DNA of 64,000 nt from Neomegalonema perideroedes DSM 15528 (GTDB taxonomy: Bacteria > Pseudomonadota > Alphaproteobacteria > Rhodobacterales > Rhodobacteraceae). Location of the stretch: NCBI RefSeq assembly GCF_000374145.1, contig NZ_KB893653.1:195495-259494 (forward strand). Reading direction: 5' to 3'. Under the pieces are notes generated by a model, which saw only the letters and a program-made list of their open reading frames with translations, searched no databases and was not told the DNA's origin. The translations under genes and the position numbers were made by a program. Position 1 is the stretch's first letter; each line of letters opens with the position of its first letter. Positions 35,791 through 44,388 of this stretch are shown here, in pieces.

Positions 35791-38073
35791 ATGACGTCCA
35801 TCGTTCCGCAGCGCCCCGGACGCGGCGCGCCTCGCCTGGCCCCCCTGGCGGGCGCCACCGCCATGGCGATGGTCCTCTCGGCCTGCGTCCAGACCGGAGC
35901 CCAGGCGCCCATTCAATACGCCTCTCCGGCCCAGGGCCAGACGCTCGGCTGGCCGAGCCCCGCCCCGGCGACTCCGGTCTCGACCGCCTGGCTCGGACAA
36001 TCTGCGGGCGTGACCTACGCGGGCGGCGTCGGATCGGGCGTCGCGCCCTTCTACGACCAGCGCCTGACGGCGGCCCCGGTCTATGGTCCGGCCACGAGCT
36101 ATCTCTCCGAGGTGGCTTACGGCGGCGTCCAGAGCCTGCCGGTGGTCCAGCAGACCACGACCGTCTCTTCTTACGTCCCGGCGCCGGGCTACGCCGCCCC
36201 CGTCTACGCGGAGCCGGCTTACGCGGCGCCGAGCTATGCGGTTTCGGGCTATTCGGGCGCGGCCAGCTATGTGCAGCCCTCGATTCCGACCTCGACGGTC
36301 TACGCCGATCCGAGCGTGAGCTACGCGCCCCAGACGACCTACGCCGCCGCGCCCGCGCCGGTCTACGACCCGGCCCCCGGGCCGAACTATAACTACGCTT
36401 ACGGCGCGACGGCGGGCCTCGGCGGCGTGACGCTCTACGACGGCCGCCTTCCGGCGGCGCCGGTCTACGGCCCGAGCTCGAATTACGTCGCTTCGGCGAG
36501 CATGGCCCCGATCTACGATCCTCAGGACCATGTCTCCACGGCCCAGAGCTACGCGCCGAGCCAGATCTATTATCCCCCGACTCCGGCGCCGAGCTACGCC
36601 CTCGCCGCGCCTGCGCCGGTTTATTCCGCCCCTGCGCCGAGCTACGTCGCTTCGGCTCCGCCGATCCATGATCCCTGGCCGCCGCAGGGTCAGGGCTACG
36701 CTCCGACGATCAACGAGACGCCTTACGCCTACGCCTATGCTCCGGCGCCCCAGACGACGACGAGCTATCCGAGCTACGCGCCCAGCTACGCGCCGCTCTC
36801 CGCCCCGAGCTATTCCGGCCTCGGCGTGGCGCCGAACGCCTATGTCTCGACCTATGCGCGCGGCGACGTGCTCTTCCGCGTGACCGACGCCGATCTGCGC
36901 GTCGGCGGCGCCCAGATCGCCCAGAGCGCGCCCTCTTCCCCGGGCTATGCGCCCGCCCAGCCGGGCTATGCGGTCGAAACGCCTTACGCCTTCGCCAACG
37001 TCCCGGCCTATCCGACCCGGCTCGGCGAGAGCCTCGGCGATTATCGCGGCGGCCTGAGCCTCGGCGTGGGCCCTGCGCCGGCCCCGCTCTACGACGCGCC
37101 GAATTATCAGCCGCCGACCAGCTTCACGCCTTCTTACGAACCGCCGTCGAATCTGTCGCGGCCCTATCCGCGGCCCTATCCGGTGAGCGGCGCGGGGATC
37201 TATCCCTCCACGCCCACGCCGACCGGCGTGGCCTCGGCCCGCGTGCTGGATTACGGCTACGCGCCTCAGCCCGCCCAGTTCTCCGCGCCCGTCTTCGAGC
37301 CGGGCACGCCGATCTACGCCGATCAGCGCAATCAGCGCTATGTCCGCGAGATCGTCCGCTTGCCGCAGAGCCAGCCCGGCCTCTGGACCGACGCCGCTTC
37401 GCTGCGGGCGGGCGCCATGGTTCCGGCCTCCTCCGGCCCGGCCTATCTGGTCTCTTCGGGCGACACGCTTTACGGCATCGCCCGGGTTCATGGGGTTTCG
37501 GTTCAGGATCTCGCCTCGGCCAACGGCCTGACGCTGAACGCGGTGATCCATCCCGGCCAGCCGCTCTATATTCCGCGCGGCGGCATCGGCCCCATGGTGC
37601 CGGTCTATGAGACCTTCGCCCAAGGGCCGCAGGCTCTTCCCGCCCATGGGCGGATCGAGACCGGTTCGACGACCAGGCCGGTTCCGGCCTCCGTCGCCGC
37701 CGGGCTCGGCCCGCGCGCGGCCTCTCCGGATTTCGTCTGGCCTCTGCGCGGCCCGCTGAAGGCCAAGCGCGACGCCTATGGCGTCACCTCGGTCGAGGTG
37801 AAGGGCGCTCCGGGCGCGCCTGTCCGCGCCGCGGCGGCGGGCGAGGCGATCCATGTCGAGAACGGGCCTCAGGGCGTGATGGTGGTGCTGGATCATGGCG
37901 GCGGCTGGACTTCGATCCATGTCGGCCTCGCCGAGGTCGGGCTGAAGGTCGGACAGCGCGTGAATCCGGGCGATCTGCTCGGCGTTCTGGCGGCGCGTCC
38001 CGACGCGGCTCTGGTCTTCGAGCTGCGCCGCAATAATCTGCCGGTGGATCCCACCGACCGCATGCGCGGCTGA
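35791..38073 (+). CDS. nlpD: NlpD-like lipoprotein: long Tyr/Pro/Ala region, LysM, degenerate M23 domain
   Basis: 760 residues. A signal peptide ends at lipobox LSAC. Residues about 40-520 are low complexity, built from imperfect units such as PSYA, PVYDP, APVYGP and SSNYV. LysM (about 550-595; YLVSSGDTLYGIARVHGVS) follows, then an M23-type domain (about 650-757; VWPLRGPLKAKRD to LPVDPTD). In the latter the zinc ligands are lost: GxDI is SVEV and HLHFE is ALVFE, as in NlpD/EnvC activators of amidases. Start ATG 35791 has GAGGA in front; ATG 35779 is the alternative. It follows pcm. Confidence 0.85.
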   Translation: MTSIVPQRPGRGAPRLAPLAGATAMAMVLSACVQTGAQAPIQYASPAQGQTLGWPSPAPATPVSTAWLGQSAGVTYAGGVGSGVAPFYDQRLTAAPVYGPATSYLSEVAYGGVQSLPVVQQTTTVSSYVPAPGYAAPVYAEPAYAAPSYAVSGYSGAASYVQPSIPTSTVYADPSVSYAPQTTYAAAPAPVYDPAPGPNYNYAYGATAGLGGVTLYDGRLPAAPVYGPSSNYVASASMAPIYDPQDHVSTAQSYAPSQIYYPPTPAPSYALAAPAPVYSAPAPSYVASAPPIHDPWPPQGQGYAPTINETPYAYAYAPAPQTTTSYPSYAPSYAPLSAPSYSGLGVAPNAYVSTYARGDVLFRVTDADLRVGGAQIAQSAPSSPGYAPAQPGYAVETPYAFANVPAYPTRLGESLGDYRGGLSLGVGPAPAPLYDAPNYQPPTSFTPSYEPPSNLSRPYPRPYPVSGAGIYPSTPTPTGVASARVLDYGYAPQPAQFSAPVFEPGTPIYADQRNQRYVREIVRLPQSQPGLWTDAASLRAGAMVPASSGPAYLVSSGDTLYGIARVHGVSVQDLASANGLTLNAVIHPGQPLYIPRGGIGPMVPVYETFAQGPQALPAHGRIETGSTTRPVPASVAAGLGPRAASPDFVWPLRGPLKAKRDAYGVTSVEVKGAPGAPVRAAAAGEAIHVENGPQGVMVVLDHGGGWTSIHVGLAEVGLKVGQRVNPGDLLGVLAARPDAALVFELRRNNLPVDPTDRMRG

Positions 38074-38217
38074 TCCTGCGCAGGATCCCCGAGAACATCC
38101 GGCGCGCTCCTCGCTTCGCGGCGAGGGGCGCGTCTTTTCGCGTCGGCGGGGCGCCTTGCGCCGGAGAGGGGGCGCGACCATAATCGAAATCAGGCGGCTT
38201 CAGCGTGGGTTTCGGTC

Positions 38218-39429
38218 ATGGCGGGCGATCTTGAGACGGAGATTCTGGTGGTCGGAGGCGGCCCGGCGGGCCTGATCCTCACGGCTCGTCTGACGGCCAT
38301 GGGCCGCAGCGTGATCTGCGTCGAGCGGGCGCCTCCGCCCGCCGATCCGGAAGATCCCGCCGCCGATCTGCGCACCACGGCCTTTCTGCGCCCTTCCGTC
38401 GAGACCTTGCGCCGCGCCGGGGTCTGGGAGGCTCTGGCGCCTTTGGCGGCGCCTTTGCGGATCATGCGCATCGTGCAGCGCGCGCCGGACGCCGGGAAGC
38501 CCCCGAGGGTCTCGGCGGATTTCACGCCTCCCGAAGAGGAGGAGGCGGGCGGGCCTTTCGGCTATAACATCCCGAACGCGGCTTTGCGTCTGGCTCTGAC
38601 GCGGGTTCTGGCCGAGCGCCCCGGCGCGCGGCTTCTGGCCCCCATGACGCTGGAGCATTGGATCGCCCGGTTCGACGGCGTGCGGGCGCGTCTTTCGGAC
38701 GGCCGGATTTTGCGGGCGCGCCTGCTCATCGCCGCCGACGGCCGCGATTCGGAGATTCGCCGCGCGGCGGGCATCGGCGTCCGGCGCGTGGATTACGGAC
38801 AAAAGGCGATCGTGGCGGCGCTCTCCCATGAGGCGCCGCACGGCTACGCCTCCAGCGAGATCCATAGCTCCGGCGGACCGCTGACCTTCACGCCGCTCCG
38901 CGATCCTCTGCGTTCAGGGCTGGTCTGGATGACGCCCAATCTGAAATCGGCGCGGCTCATGGCTGTGTCGCCCGAGGCTTTCGAAGCCGAGCTTCAGGCC
39001 GAGGCCGAGGCGGCGGATCTGGGTCTGGGCCGCATTCGTCTGCTGACGCGGCGGGCGGCTTGGCCGATCATCGGACAATTGGCCGAGCGGCTTCAGGCGC
39101 CGCGTCTGGCGCTGATCGCCGAGGCGGCCCATGTGGTGCCGCCCATCGGGGCTCAGGGGATGAACATGTCTCTGCGCGACGTCGAGGTTTTGGCCGAGGA
39201 GCTGGCGGGGGCCTCCGATCCCGGCGCGGCCTCGGTTCTGGGGGCCTATGAGCGCCGTCGCCTGCCGGATCTGCGGCTGCGCGGCTTCGGCGTGGATCTT
39301 CTGAACCGCGCGGCCAAATCGGATTCGCGGGCGATCCGCGATCTGCGGGCCTTCGGGCTGGCGGCGATCCGCGATGTGACGCCTCTGCGCCGCACGGCGG
39401 TGCGTCTCGGGCTGGGAGAAGGCGGATGA
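38218..39429 (+). CDS. UbiH/VisC-family FAD monooxygenase
   Basis: 403 residues with the N-terminal FAD fold VVGGGPAGLILTARL (11-25), the DG motif LLIAADGRDSEIRRAAGI and a C-terminal PPIGAQGMNMSLRDVEVLAEEL. The usual GDAAH of the second FAD motif is EAAH, an uncommon change. Members hydroxylate the ubiquinone ring, and this may be a ubiquinone hydroxylase. However, it is translationally coupled to a membrane hydrolase and a P450, which fits a specialised role equally well. Confidence 0.85.
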   Translation: MAGDLETEILVVGGGPAGLILTARLTAMGRSVICVERAPPPADPEDPAADLRTTAFLRPSVETLRRAGVWEALAPLAAPLRIMRIVQRAPDAGKPPRVSADFTPPEEEEAGGPFGYNIPNAALRLALTRVLAERPGARLLAPMTLEHWIARFDGVRARLSDGRILRARLLIAADGRDSEIRRAAGIGVRRVDYGQKAIVAALSHEAPHGYASSEIHSSGGPLTFTPLRDPLRSGLVWMTPNLKSARLMAVSPEAFEAELQAEAEAADLGLGRIRLLTRRAAWPIIGQLAERLQAPRLALIAEAAHVVPPIGAQGMNMSLRDVEVLAEELAGASDPGAASVLGAYERRRLPDLRLRGFGVDLLNRAAKSDSRAIRDLRAFGLAAIRDVTPLRRTAVRLGLGEGG

Positions 39430-40700
39430 AGGCTTCCGCGCAAGAGGTCCGGCGTCGGCGGGTCTTCTACATGCCGGGCTTCGACCCGCATCCTGATCGC
39501 CGCTATCATCGGCTCTTCCGGGAGGAGGGCGCGCGTCAGGCGGCGATCTCCGGCTATCGGCTGGAGGTGGGGCGGGCCGCTCAGGGCGAGCATCGCGCCG
39601 ATTGGAGCGCCGTTTATTCCGACGACTCCGGCGCGCGGGTCGAGACGGATCTGCGGGTCTGGTCCTGGCGCGATCTGGTTTCGGCGCGCATGAGCCAGCC
39701 GCTTTGGCGGCGGGCTCTGCGGGGCTACGGCGCCTATGCGCGGCTGATCTTCTCCGGCGACCTCTTCCGGCTCGGCCGTCTGGCTTGGACGCCGATGATT
39801 CCGACGCTTTATCCTCTGGCGGCGGTGACCTTTTATCTCCTGCTGTCTTTGGGCGCGGGCGCGGCGGCTCTGGCGCTGATGGTCTGGGCCTTAGGCGCGG
39901 CCGGCTGGGTCTTGGGGCTGGTTCTGGGGGCTTTGGCGGCGCGGGCGGTCTTTCGGCTGCTGCGCAAACGCGACGGACGGATCTTCGCCTTTTACCTCTT
40001 CGACACCTACGCCCTGATGCAGCAGCACGCCCGGGGCGCGGCGCCGGATCTGGAGGAGCGGCTGGAGGCCTTCGCCTCCGACCTCACGGCGGCCTCCGAG
40101 AGCGGCGTCTATGACGAGATTCTGGTGATCGGCCATAGCCTCGGGGCGGCCTTCGCCGTCGAGGTCTGCGGGCGGGCCTTCGCGCGGGATCCGGATCTGG
40201 CGACGCGCGGCGCGCGGATCGGCGTTTTGACCTTGGGTCAGATCCTCAGCGCCTTTTCAGCGGTGGGCGGCGGGCGCGGCGCCGAGGTGCGGCGCGCGGC
40301 GCGGCTTCTGGCGGCGCGGCCGGACGCGGTCTGGGTGGACGTCACCTCGCAGGCGGACGGCGCCTGCTATGCTCTGATCGATCCTCTGGCGGGGGGCGAG
40401 GCGCCGCCCTCCATGGCGCGTCTGGCGGGGCCCAAGCTGGTGTCGGGGCGTTTCCGCGAGACCATGGGCGAGGCCGAATACGCCAAGCTGCGCCGCAAGT
40501 GGAACCGGCTGCATTTCCAATATCTCCACGCCTTCGAGCGGCCGGGAATCTTCGAATATTTCGCCATCTGCGCCGGACCGCTTTCTCTGGCGACGCGCTT
40601 CGCCGGGCTGCGCAGTTCGCGCCGCGGGCCGCCGCTGGCGGCGGAGGTCGAGGGGGCCGAAGCCGCCTCCGCGTCCGAATTTGCGGCGGCTCCGGCGTGA
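39426..40700 (+). CDS. Membrane-embedded alpha/beta-hydrolase-like protein
   Basis: 424 residues. A soluble start (RRRVFYMPGFDPHPDRRYHR, about 11-30), then hydrophobic segments (about 115-175) and a serine-hydrolase elbow GHSLGAAF (about 238-245) in ILVIGHSLGAAFAVEVCG. An Asp/His pair cannot be assigned with certainty (WVDVTSQADGACYALIDPL follows). The enzyme class, lipase or thioesterase, is not determined. The start overlaps the FAD monooxygenase stop (ATGA) and its stop overlaps the P450 start (GTGA). Confidence 0.75.
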   Translation: MKASAQEVRRRRVFYMPGFDPHPDRRYHRLFREEGARQAAISGYRLEVGRAAQGEHRADWSAVYSDDSGARVETDLRVWSWRDLVSARMSQPLWRRALRGYGAYARLIFSGDLFRLGRLAWTPMIPTLYPLAAVTFYLLLSLGAGAAALALMVWALGAAGWVLGLVLGALAARAVFRLLRKRDGRIFAFYLFDTYALMQQHARGAAPDLEERLEAFASDLTAASESGVYDEILVIGHSLGAAFAVEVCGRAFARDPDLATRGARIGVLTLGQILSAFSAVGGGRGAEVRRAARLLAARPDAVWVDVTSQADGACYALIDPLAGGEAPPSMARLAGPKLVSGRFRETMGEAEYAKLRRKWNRLHFQYLHAFERPGIFEYFAICAGPLSLATRFAGLRSSRRGPPLAAEVEGAEAASASEFAAAPA

Positions 40701-42091
40701 GCGGCTGTCCCTTTCATCCGCCCAAGCCTCCGGCGCAGCGCAGCCAAGCCTCAGGCGCGCTGAAATATCTGCTGGGGCGGGGCAACATCCTCTCGGCGCT
40801 GAACGAGAAGCTCTTCAACGGCTGGGTGGGGCGCTCGCGGGCTTGGGGGCATTCGAGCTTCTGCGTCAATGATCCGGCCTTGGTGCGGCGGGTGCTGGTG
40901 GAGAGGGCTTCGGCCTATCCGAAAAGCGCCGTGATGGACCGCGCCTTGCGGCCCTTGCTCGGCGAGAGCGTCTTCATCACCAACGGCGAGGTTTGGGCGC
41001 GTCAGCGGCGGATGATCGATCCGGCCTTCGCGGGAGGCAAAGTCCGCAAGAGCTTCGAGGACATGCGCGCCGCCGCCCGCGACAGCGCCGAGAGGCTCGC
41101 GGCTCAGGCCGACGGGACGCCCAAGGCGGTGGATCCTGAAATGACCTACGTCACCGCCGACGTGATCTTTCGGACGCTCTTCTCGACGCCCATCGCCGCC
41201 GAGGACGCCCAACGGGTCTATAAGGCTTTTCAGGCCTATCAGGCCGAGGCGCCTTTCGTGAGCCTGCGCAGCCTCTTCGGCTTCTGGCGGGTTTTTCCGA
41301 AAAGCCGCCGCACGCGGCGTCTGGAGGCTTCGGGCCGCGAGATCCGGGCGCTTTTGCTGGAGTTCGTGCGCCGCCGCTCGGCGGAGATCCGCGCCGGGAC
41401 CGCGCCGGACGACCTCGCCACGGCGATCATGACCACTCAGGATCCCGCAAGCGGCGCCGTCTTCGGCGACGAGGAGATGCTGGATCAGGTGATGATCTTC
41501 TTCCTCGCCGGACATGAGACCTCGGCGAGCGCCTTGTCCTGGGCGCTTTACCTCATCGCCCGCGATCCGGGGATTCAGGCGGATCTGCGGGCCGAGATCG
41601 AGGCCGTCGCGCCGGAGGGCCGCGCGCTGGAGTTCTCCGACCTGCGCAGGCTGGAGAAGCTGCGCGACGTGTTCAAGGAGGCTCTGCGGCTTTATCCGCC
41701 GGTGCCTTTCTTCCTGCGCACGGCCCTTGAGGCGGATCGGTTCCGCAAAGCCGAAGTCCCCGCAGGCTCGACGGTGATCGTGGGGCCTTGGTTCCTGCAT
41801 CGCCATAAGAAGCTCTGGAAGGAGCCCGACCTCTTCGACCCCGCCCGCTGGGAGGGGCCCGAGGAGAAGGACGCCGGGCGCAAGGCGTGGCTGCCCTTCG
41901 GAGCGGGGGCGCGGGTTTGCCCCGGCGCGGCCTTCGCGCTTCAGGAGGCCCTGCTGATTCTCGCCGAGATTCTGCGCCGCCTGAATCTGGAGGCCGTGGA
42001 GGGCCGCGACCCGGAACCCACCATGCAGGTGACCTTGCGGCCCAAAGGCGGCGTCTGGCTGCGTCTGAGGCCCGTGGTCGCGCAGGCGTGA
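40697..42091 (+). CDS. Cytochrome P450
   Basis: 464 residues from GTG 40697. I-helix oxygen motif AGHETSASAL, K-helix FKEALRLYPP (ExxR), a later PDLFDPARW, and heme-binding FGAGARVCPGAAFA with the ligand Cys. The N-terminus lacks a membrane anchor. The sequence resembles the soluble fatty-acid/alkane-type bacterial P450s related to CYP4/CYP102 (HHKKLWKEP-type meander). The substrate is unknown. It is the third gene of the coupled operon 38218-42091. No ferredoxin gene is nearby, but a ferredoxin-reductase-type flavoprotein is at 62504. Confidence 0.92.
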   Translation: MSGCPFHPPKPPAQRSQASGALKYLLGRGNILSALNEKLFNGWVGRSRAWGHSSFCVNDPALVRRVLVERASAYPKSAVMDRALRPLLGESVFITNGEVWARQRRMIDPAFAGGKVRKSFEDMRAAARDSAERLAAQADGTPKAVDPEMTYVTADVIFRTLFSTPIAAEDAQRVYKAFQAYQAEAPFVSLRSLFGFWRVFPKSRRTRRLEASGREIRALLLEFVRRRSAEIRAGTAPDDLATAIMTTQDPASGAVFGDEEMLDQVMIFFLAGHETSASALSWALYLIARDPGIQADLRAEIEAVAPEGRALEFSDLRRLEKLRDVFKEALRLYPPVPFFLRTALEADRFRKAEVPAGSTVIVGPWFLHRHKKLWKEPDLFDPARWEGPEEKDAGRKAWLPFGAGARVCPGAAFALQEALLILAEILRRLNLEAVEGRDPEPTMQVTLRPKGGVWLRLRPVVAQA

Positions 42092-42245
42092 GCCTCCGCG
42101 AGCGGCCCGAAAGGCTCCGGCGCCCTCCGCGACGCAACTTCGGCTTGATGGGGGCGCGGCTTGAAGCTTAGAATGTCCCGGAACGGCGCGGAGACGGCGC
42201 GAATTCGTCGTAAGCGTCTTAATTTCTGATTCGGAGCCCCCGGTG

Positions 42246-42932
42246 ATGCCTCTCTGGTCGCGCGTCCGGGCCTTTTTCGAGAGCTCCGGAGTCCTGAGTC
42301 TTCTGGACGTCTTCCGCTGCGAGGAGAAGCCGCCCGAGACGCGCGTCGCCTTCACCATCGCCGTGGTGGCCCTTGGGGCGAAGATGGCGGGCGTGGACGG
42401 CCGCGCCACCGATCCCGAGCGCGCCGCCTTCATCGAGGCTTTTCAGGTCGCGCCCGAGGATCTGCCCGGCGTGGAGCGCTTCTTCGCCCAAGCCCAGAGC
42501 GATCCGGCGGGCTATGAGATCTACGCCCGGCGCATCGCCGAGATGTTCGCCGGGCGTCCCGAATTTCTGGAGGACGTGCTGGCGGGTCTGGTCCACATCG
42601 CCCGCAGCGACGGCGAGCTGGACGGGCGCGAGGCCGTGTTTCTGGAGAACGTGGCCGACGTCTTCGGTCTGGAGGCCGCCGCGCGTCGGCGGATCCTGCG
42701 GCGGGACGAGGGCGGGGCGGCCTGCGCCTATGCGACTTTGGGTCTGCCGCGCGACGCCTCCGCCGAAAGCGTGCGCGAGGCGTGGGCGCGCCTCGTGCGC
42801 GAGAATCACCCGGATCGGCTCATGGGGCGGGGCCTGCCGCCCGAGGCGCTGCGAATCGCCACGGAGCGTTTGAGCGCCGTCAACGCCGCCTATGAGGCGC
42901 TGAAGCCGGCCCGTCTCGAAACCGCGCGTTAA
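42246..42932 (+). CDS. DjlA-like protein: TerB domain plus C-terminal J domain
   Basis: 228 residues. A TerB/DjlA-type helical domain (about 35-150; TRVAFTIAVVALGAKMAGVDG, HIARSDGELDGREAVFLENV) precedes a J domain (about 160-228) with ATLGLPRDASAESVREAW and the HPD triad in ENHPDRLMG. It probably stimulates a DnaK ATPase. The N-terminal membrane segment of E. coli DjlA is absent. ATG 42246 follows an in-frame GTG at 42243; neither has a strong ribosome site. Confidence 0.85.
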   Translation: MPLWSRVRAFFESSGVLSLLDVFRCEEKPPETRVAFTIAVVALGAKMAGVDGRATDPERAAFIEAFQVAPEDLPGVERFFAQAQSDPAGYEIYARRIAEMFAGRPEFLEDVLAGLVHIARSDGELDGREAVFLENVADVFGLEAAARRRILRRDEGGAACAYATLGLPRDASAESVREAWARLVRENHPDRLMGRGLPPEALRIATERLSAVNAAYEALKPARLETAR

Positions 42933-43009
42933 GCTTCCCAACGTATTCCTGACGGCACGGCTCCGTCTCCCCCTGCGGGGCCGCAAGCCTTGCTGCGGGA
43001 GAGTCTCCA

Positions 43010-44254
43010 ATGGCCGAACGTGAATCCCTCTCCGCCCAGACGGAACGCCTCGCCGCGCTGCTGAGCAAGCGGCGCGGCGCGGGAGCCGCCGCCGCAGTCG
43101 GGACGACGCCGAAAGTCGAGGCCGCGCCTCTCGCGCCGCCTCCGCCGCCGAAGGCGCCTGCGGCCGAAGCCGCGGCGGGCGGAACAGGCGGCGACAGTCT
43201 CTCCCTCTATTTCAAGGCTTTAGGACTGGAGGATCCTTTCTCGGGTTCGGACGCCGGGGCCTCCGCCTCTCTTGAGGATCTCTTAGCCATTCAGGGCGAG
43301 CGGCCCGCCGCCGCGCCCGCTCCGGCGCCGCAGGCCCTCGCCGAGGCGGCGCGCGCTCCGCGGCCCGAGCCCGTCGTCGCGCCTTCCCGGCCCGAGCCCG
43401 CTCCGCCGCCGGTCGCCGTCGCGGCCGAGCCCGCTCCTCCGCCGCCCGCCCCGCCTGCTCCGGAGGAGCCCGCTTTCGCCTCCGTCGTCGAGTCGGCCGC
43501 CGAATCTTTCGATCAGGGCGAGGATTCCGAATTCGTCCATACGGATCCGGCGGCGCAGGCCGCGGTCGAGCTCGATCTGGAATCCGAGCCCGCTCCGGAC
43601 GCCCGCGAGCAGCCCATCCGCGAGGCTGAATCCGTGATCGCCTTGGGCGGCGCCGCGGAGCCTGCGAAGGCCGCCATGGAGGCGCGCCGCGACGAGGATC
43701 CGGGGGATTTCCTCGATCAGGTCTCCTTCGACGATCCCGCTTACGGGCATCCTGAGCCCTCTCCGCGCGCGCCGCGCGCCGACTCCGCCCGGCCCGCCGC
43801 TCCGGCCCCCGAGCATGAGTCCCTCGACGATCCCGCTTTCTGGGAGTCGCCCGAGAACGGACAGATCCTCGCCGAAGAGCGCGCCGTCGCCGAAGCCGCC
43901 CATCAGGAGGCGCATAAGCGCGAATATGAGGCCGAGCTGGCGGTCTTCGATCAGGATGGGGAGGTCTCCGCCGAATCCGCCCGCGCCGCCGAAGAGGCGC
44001 GTCATGAGGAAGGCGAGGAGGAAGCCTATGGCGCCGAGGAGGAGGCTTACGCCGAAGATCCCGCCGAACGCCGCGCCGTCGGGCTGGCCGAAGGCGAGAT
44101 GCTCATGCCCATAGACGCCCAGCGCGCCGAAATGATTCGGCATCTGGCCCATAATATGGGCTGCGAGCCTGAGGACGTGGTGGTCACGGCGCTGGACTGG
44201 TATCTCGACGCGCTGATGAACGCCGAGAACAACGGAGATTCCGACGCCGCCTGA
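43010..44254 (+). CDS. Acidic, largely disordered protein, unknown function
   Basis: 414 residues. Residues 1-30 are a basic helix, 85-170 Pro/Ala rich, and 170-370 strongly acidic (Glu/Asp/Ala) with a repeated DDPAFWESPENG/DDPAYGHPEP theme. The last 55 residues (MLMPIDAQRAEMIRHLAHNM, then GCEPEDVVVTALDWYLDALM) fold as helices resembling a ribbon-helix-helix or small dimerisation domain. I do not recognise the family. Its composition resembles PopZ-type scaffold proteins. It ends at its own terminator. Confidence 0.75.
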   Translation: MAERESLSAQTERLAALLSKRRGAGAAAAVGTTPKVEAAPLAPPPPPKAPAAEAAAGGTGGDSLSLYFKALGLEDPFSGSDAGASASLEDLLAIQGERPAAAPAPAPQALAEAARAPRPEPVVAPSRPEPAPPPVAVAAEPAPPPPAPPAPEEPAFASVVESAAESFDQGEDSEFVHTDPAAQAAVELDLESEPAPDAREQPIREAESVIALGGAAEPAKAAMEARRDEDPGDFLDQVSFDDPAYGHPEPSPRAPRADSARPAAPAPEHESLDDPAFWESPENGQILAEERAVAEAAHQEAHKREYEAELAVFDQDGEVSAESARAAEEARHEEGEEEAYGAEEEAYAEDPAERRAVGLAEGEMLMPIDAQRAEMIRHLAHNMGCEPEDVVVTALDWYLDALMNAENNGDSDAA

Positions 44255-44300
44255 GGCTCCGCCGCCCGGCTTTTTCCTTGAACGAAAATCAAGAAGAAAC

Positions 44301-44328
44301 GGCCCTTCCGGGGTTCTCCGGAAAGGCC
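44301..44328 (-). terminator. Terminator of fba
   Basis: GGCCCTTCCGG (44301-44311) and CCGGAAAGGCC (44318-44328) pair with one mismatch. On the minus strand the stem is followed by GTTTCTTCTTGATTTTC, a T-rich tail, so it serves the leftward fba gene. Confidence 0.7.
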
Positions 44329-44348
44329 GGGAATCGAGGGACGACTCT

Positions 44349-44384
44349 GGAGCGTCTCCGCCATGCGGAGGCGCTCCTTTTCTT
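44349..44384 (+). terminator. Terminator of the acidic-protein gene
   Basis: Thirteen-base stem (GGAGCGTCTCCGC, 44349-44361, with GCGGAGGCGCTCC, 44365-44377; one G-U pair), three-base loop, then TTTTCTTT. It lies next to the fba terminator of opposite polarity. Confidence 0.9.
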
Positions 44385-44388
44385 TGGA

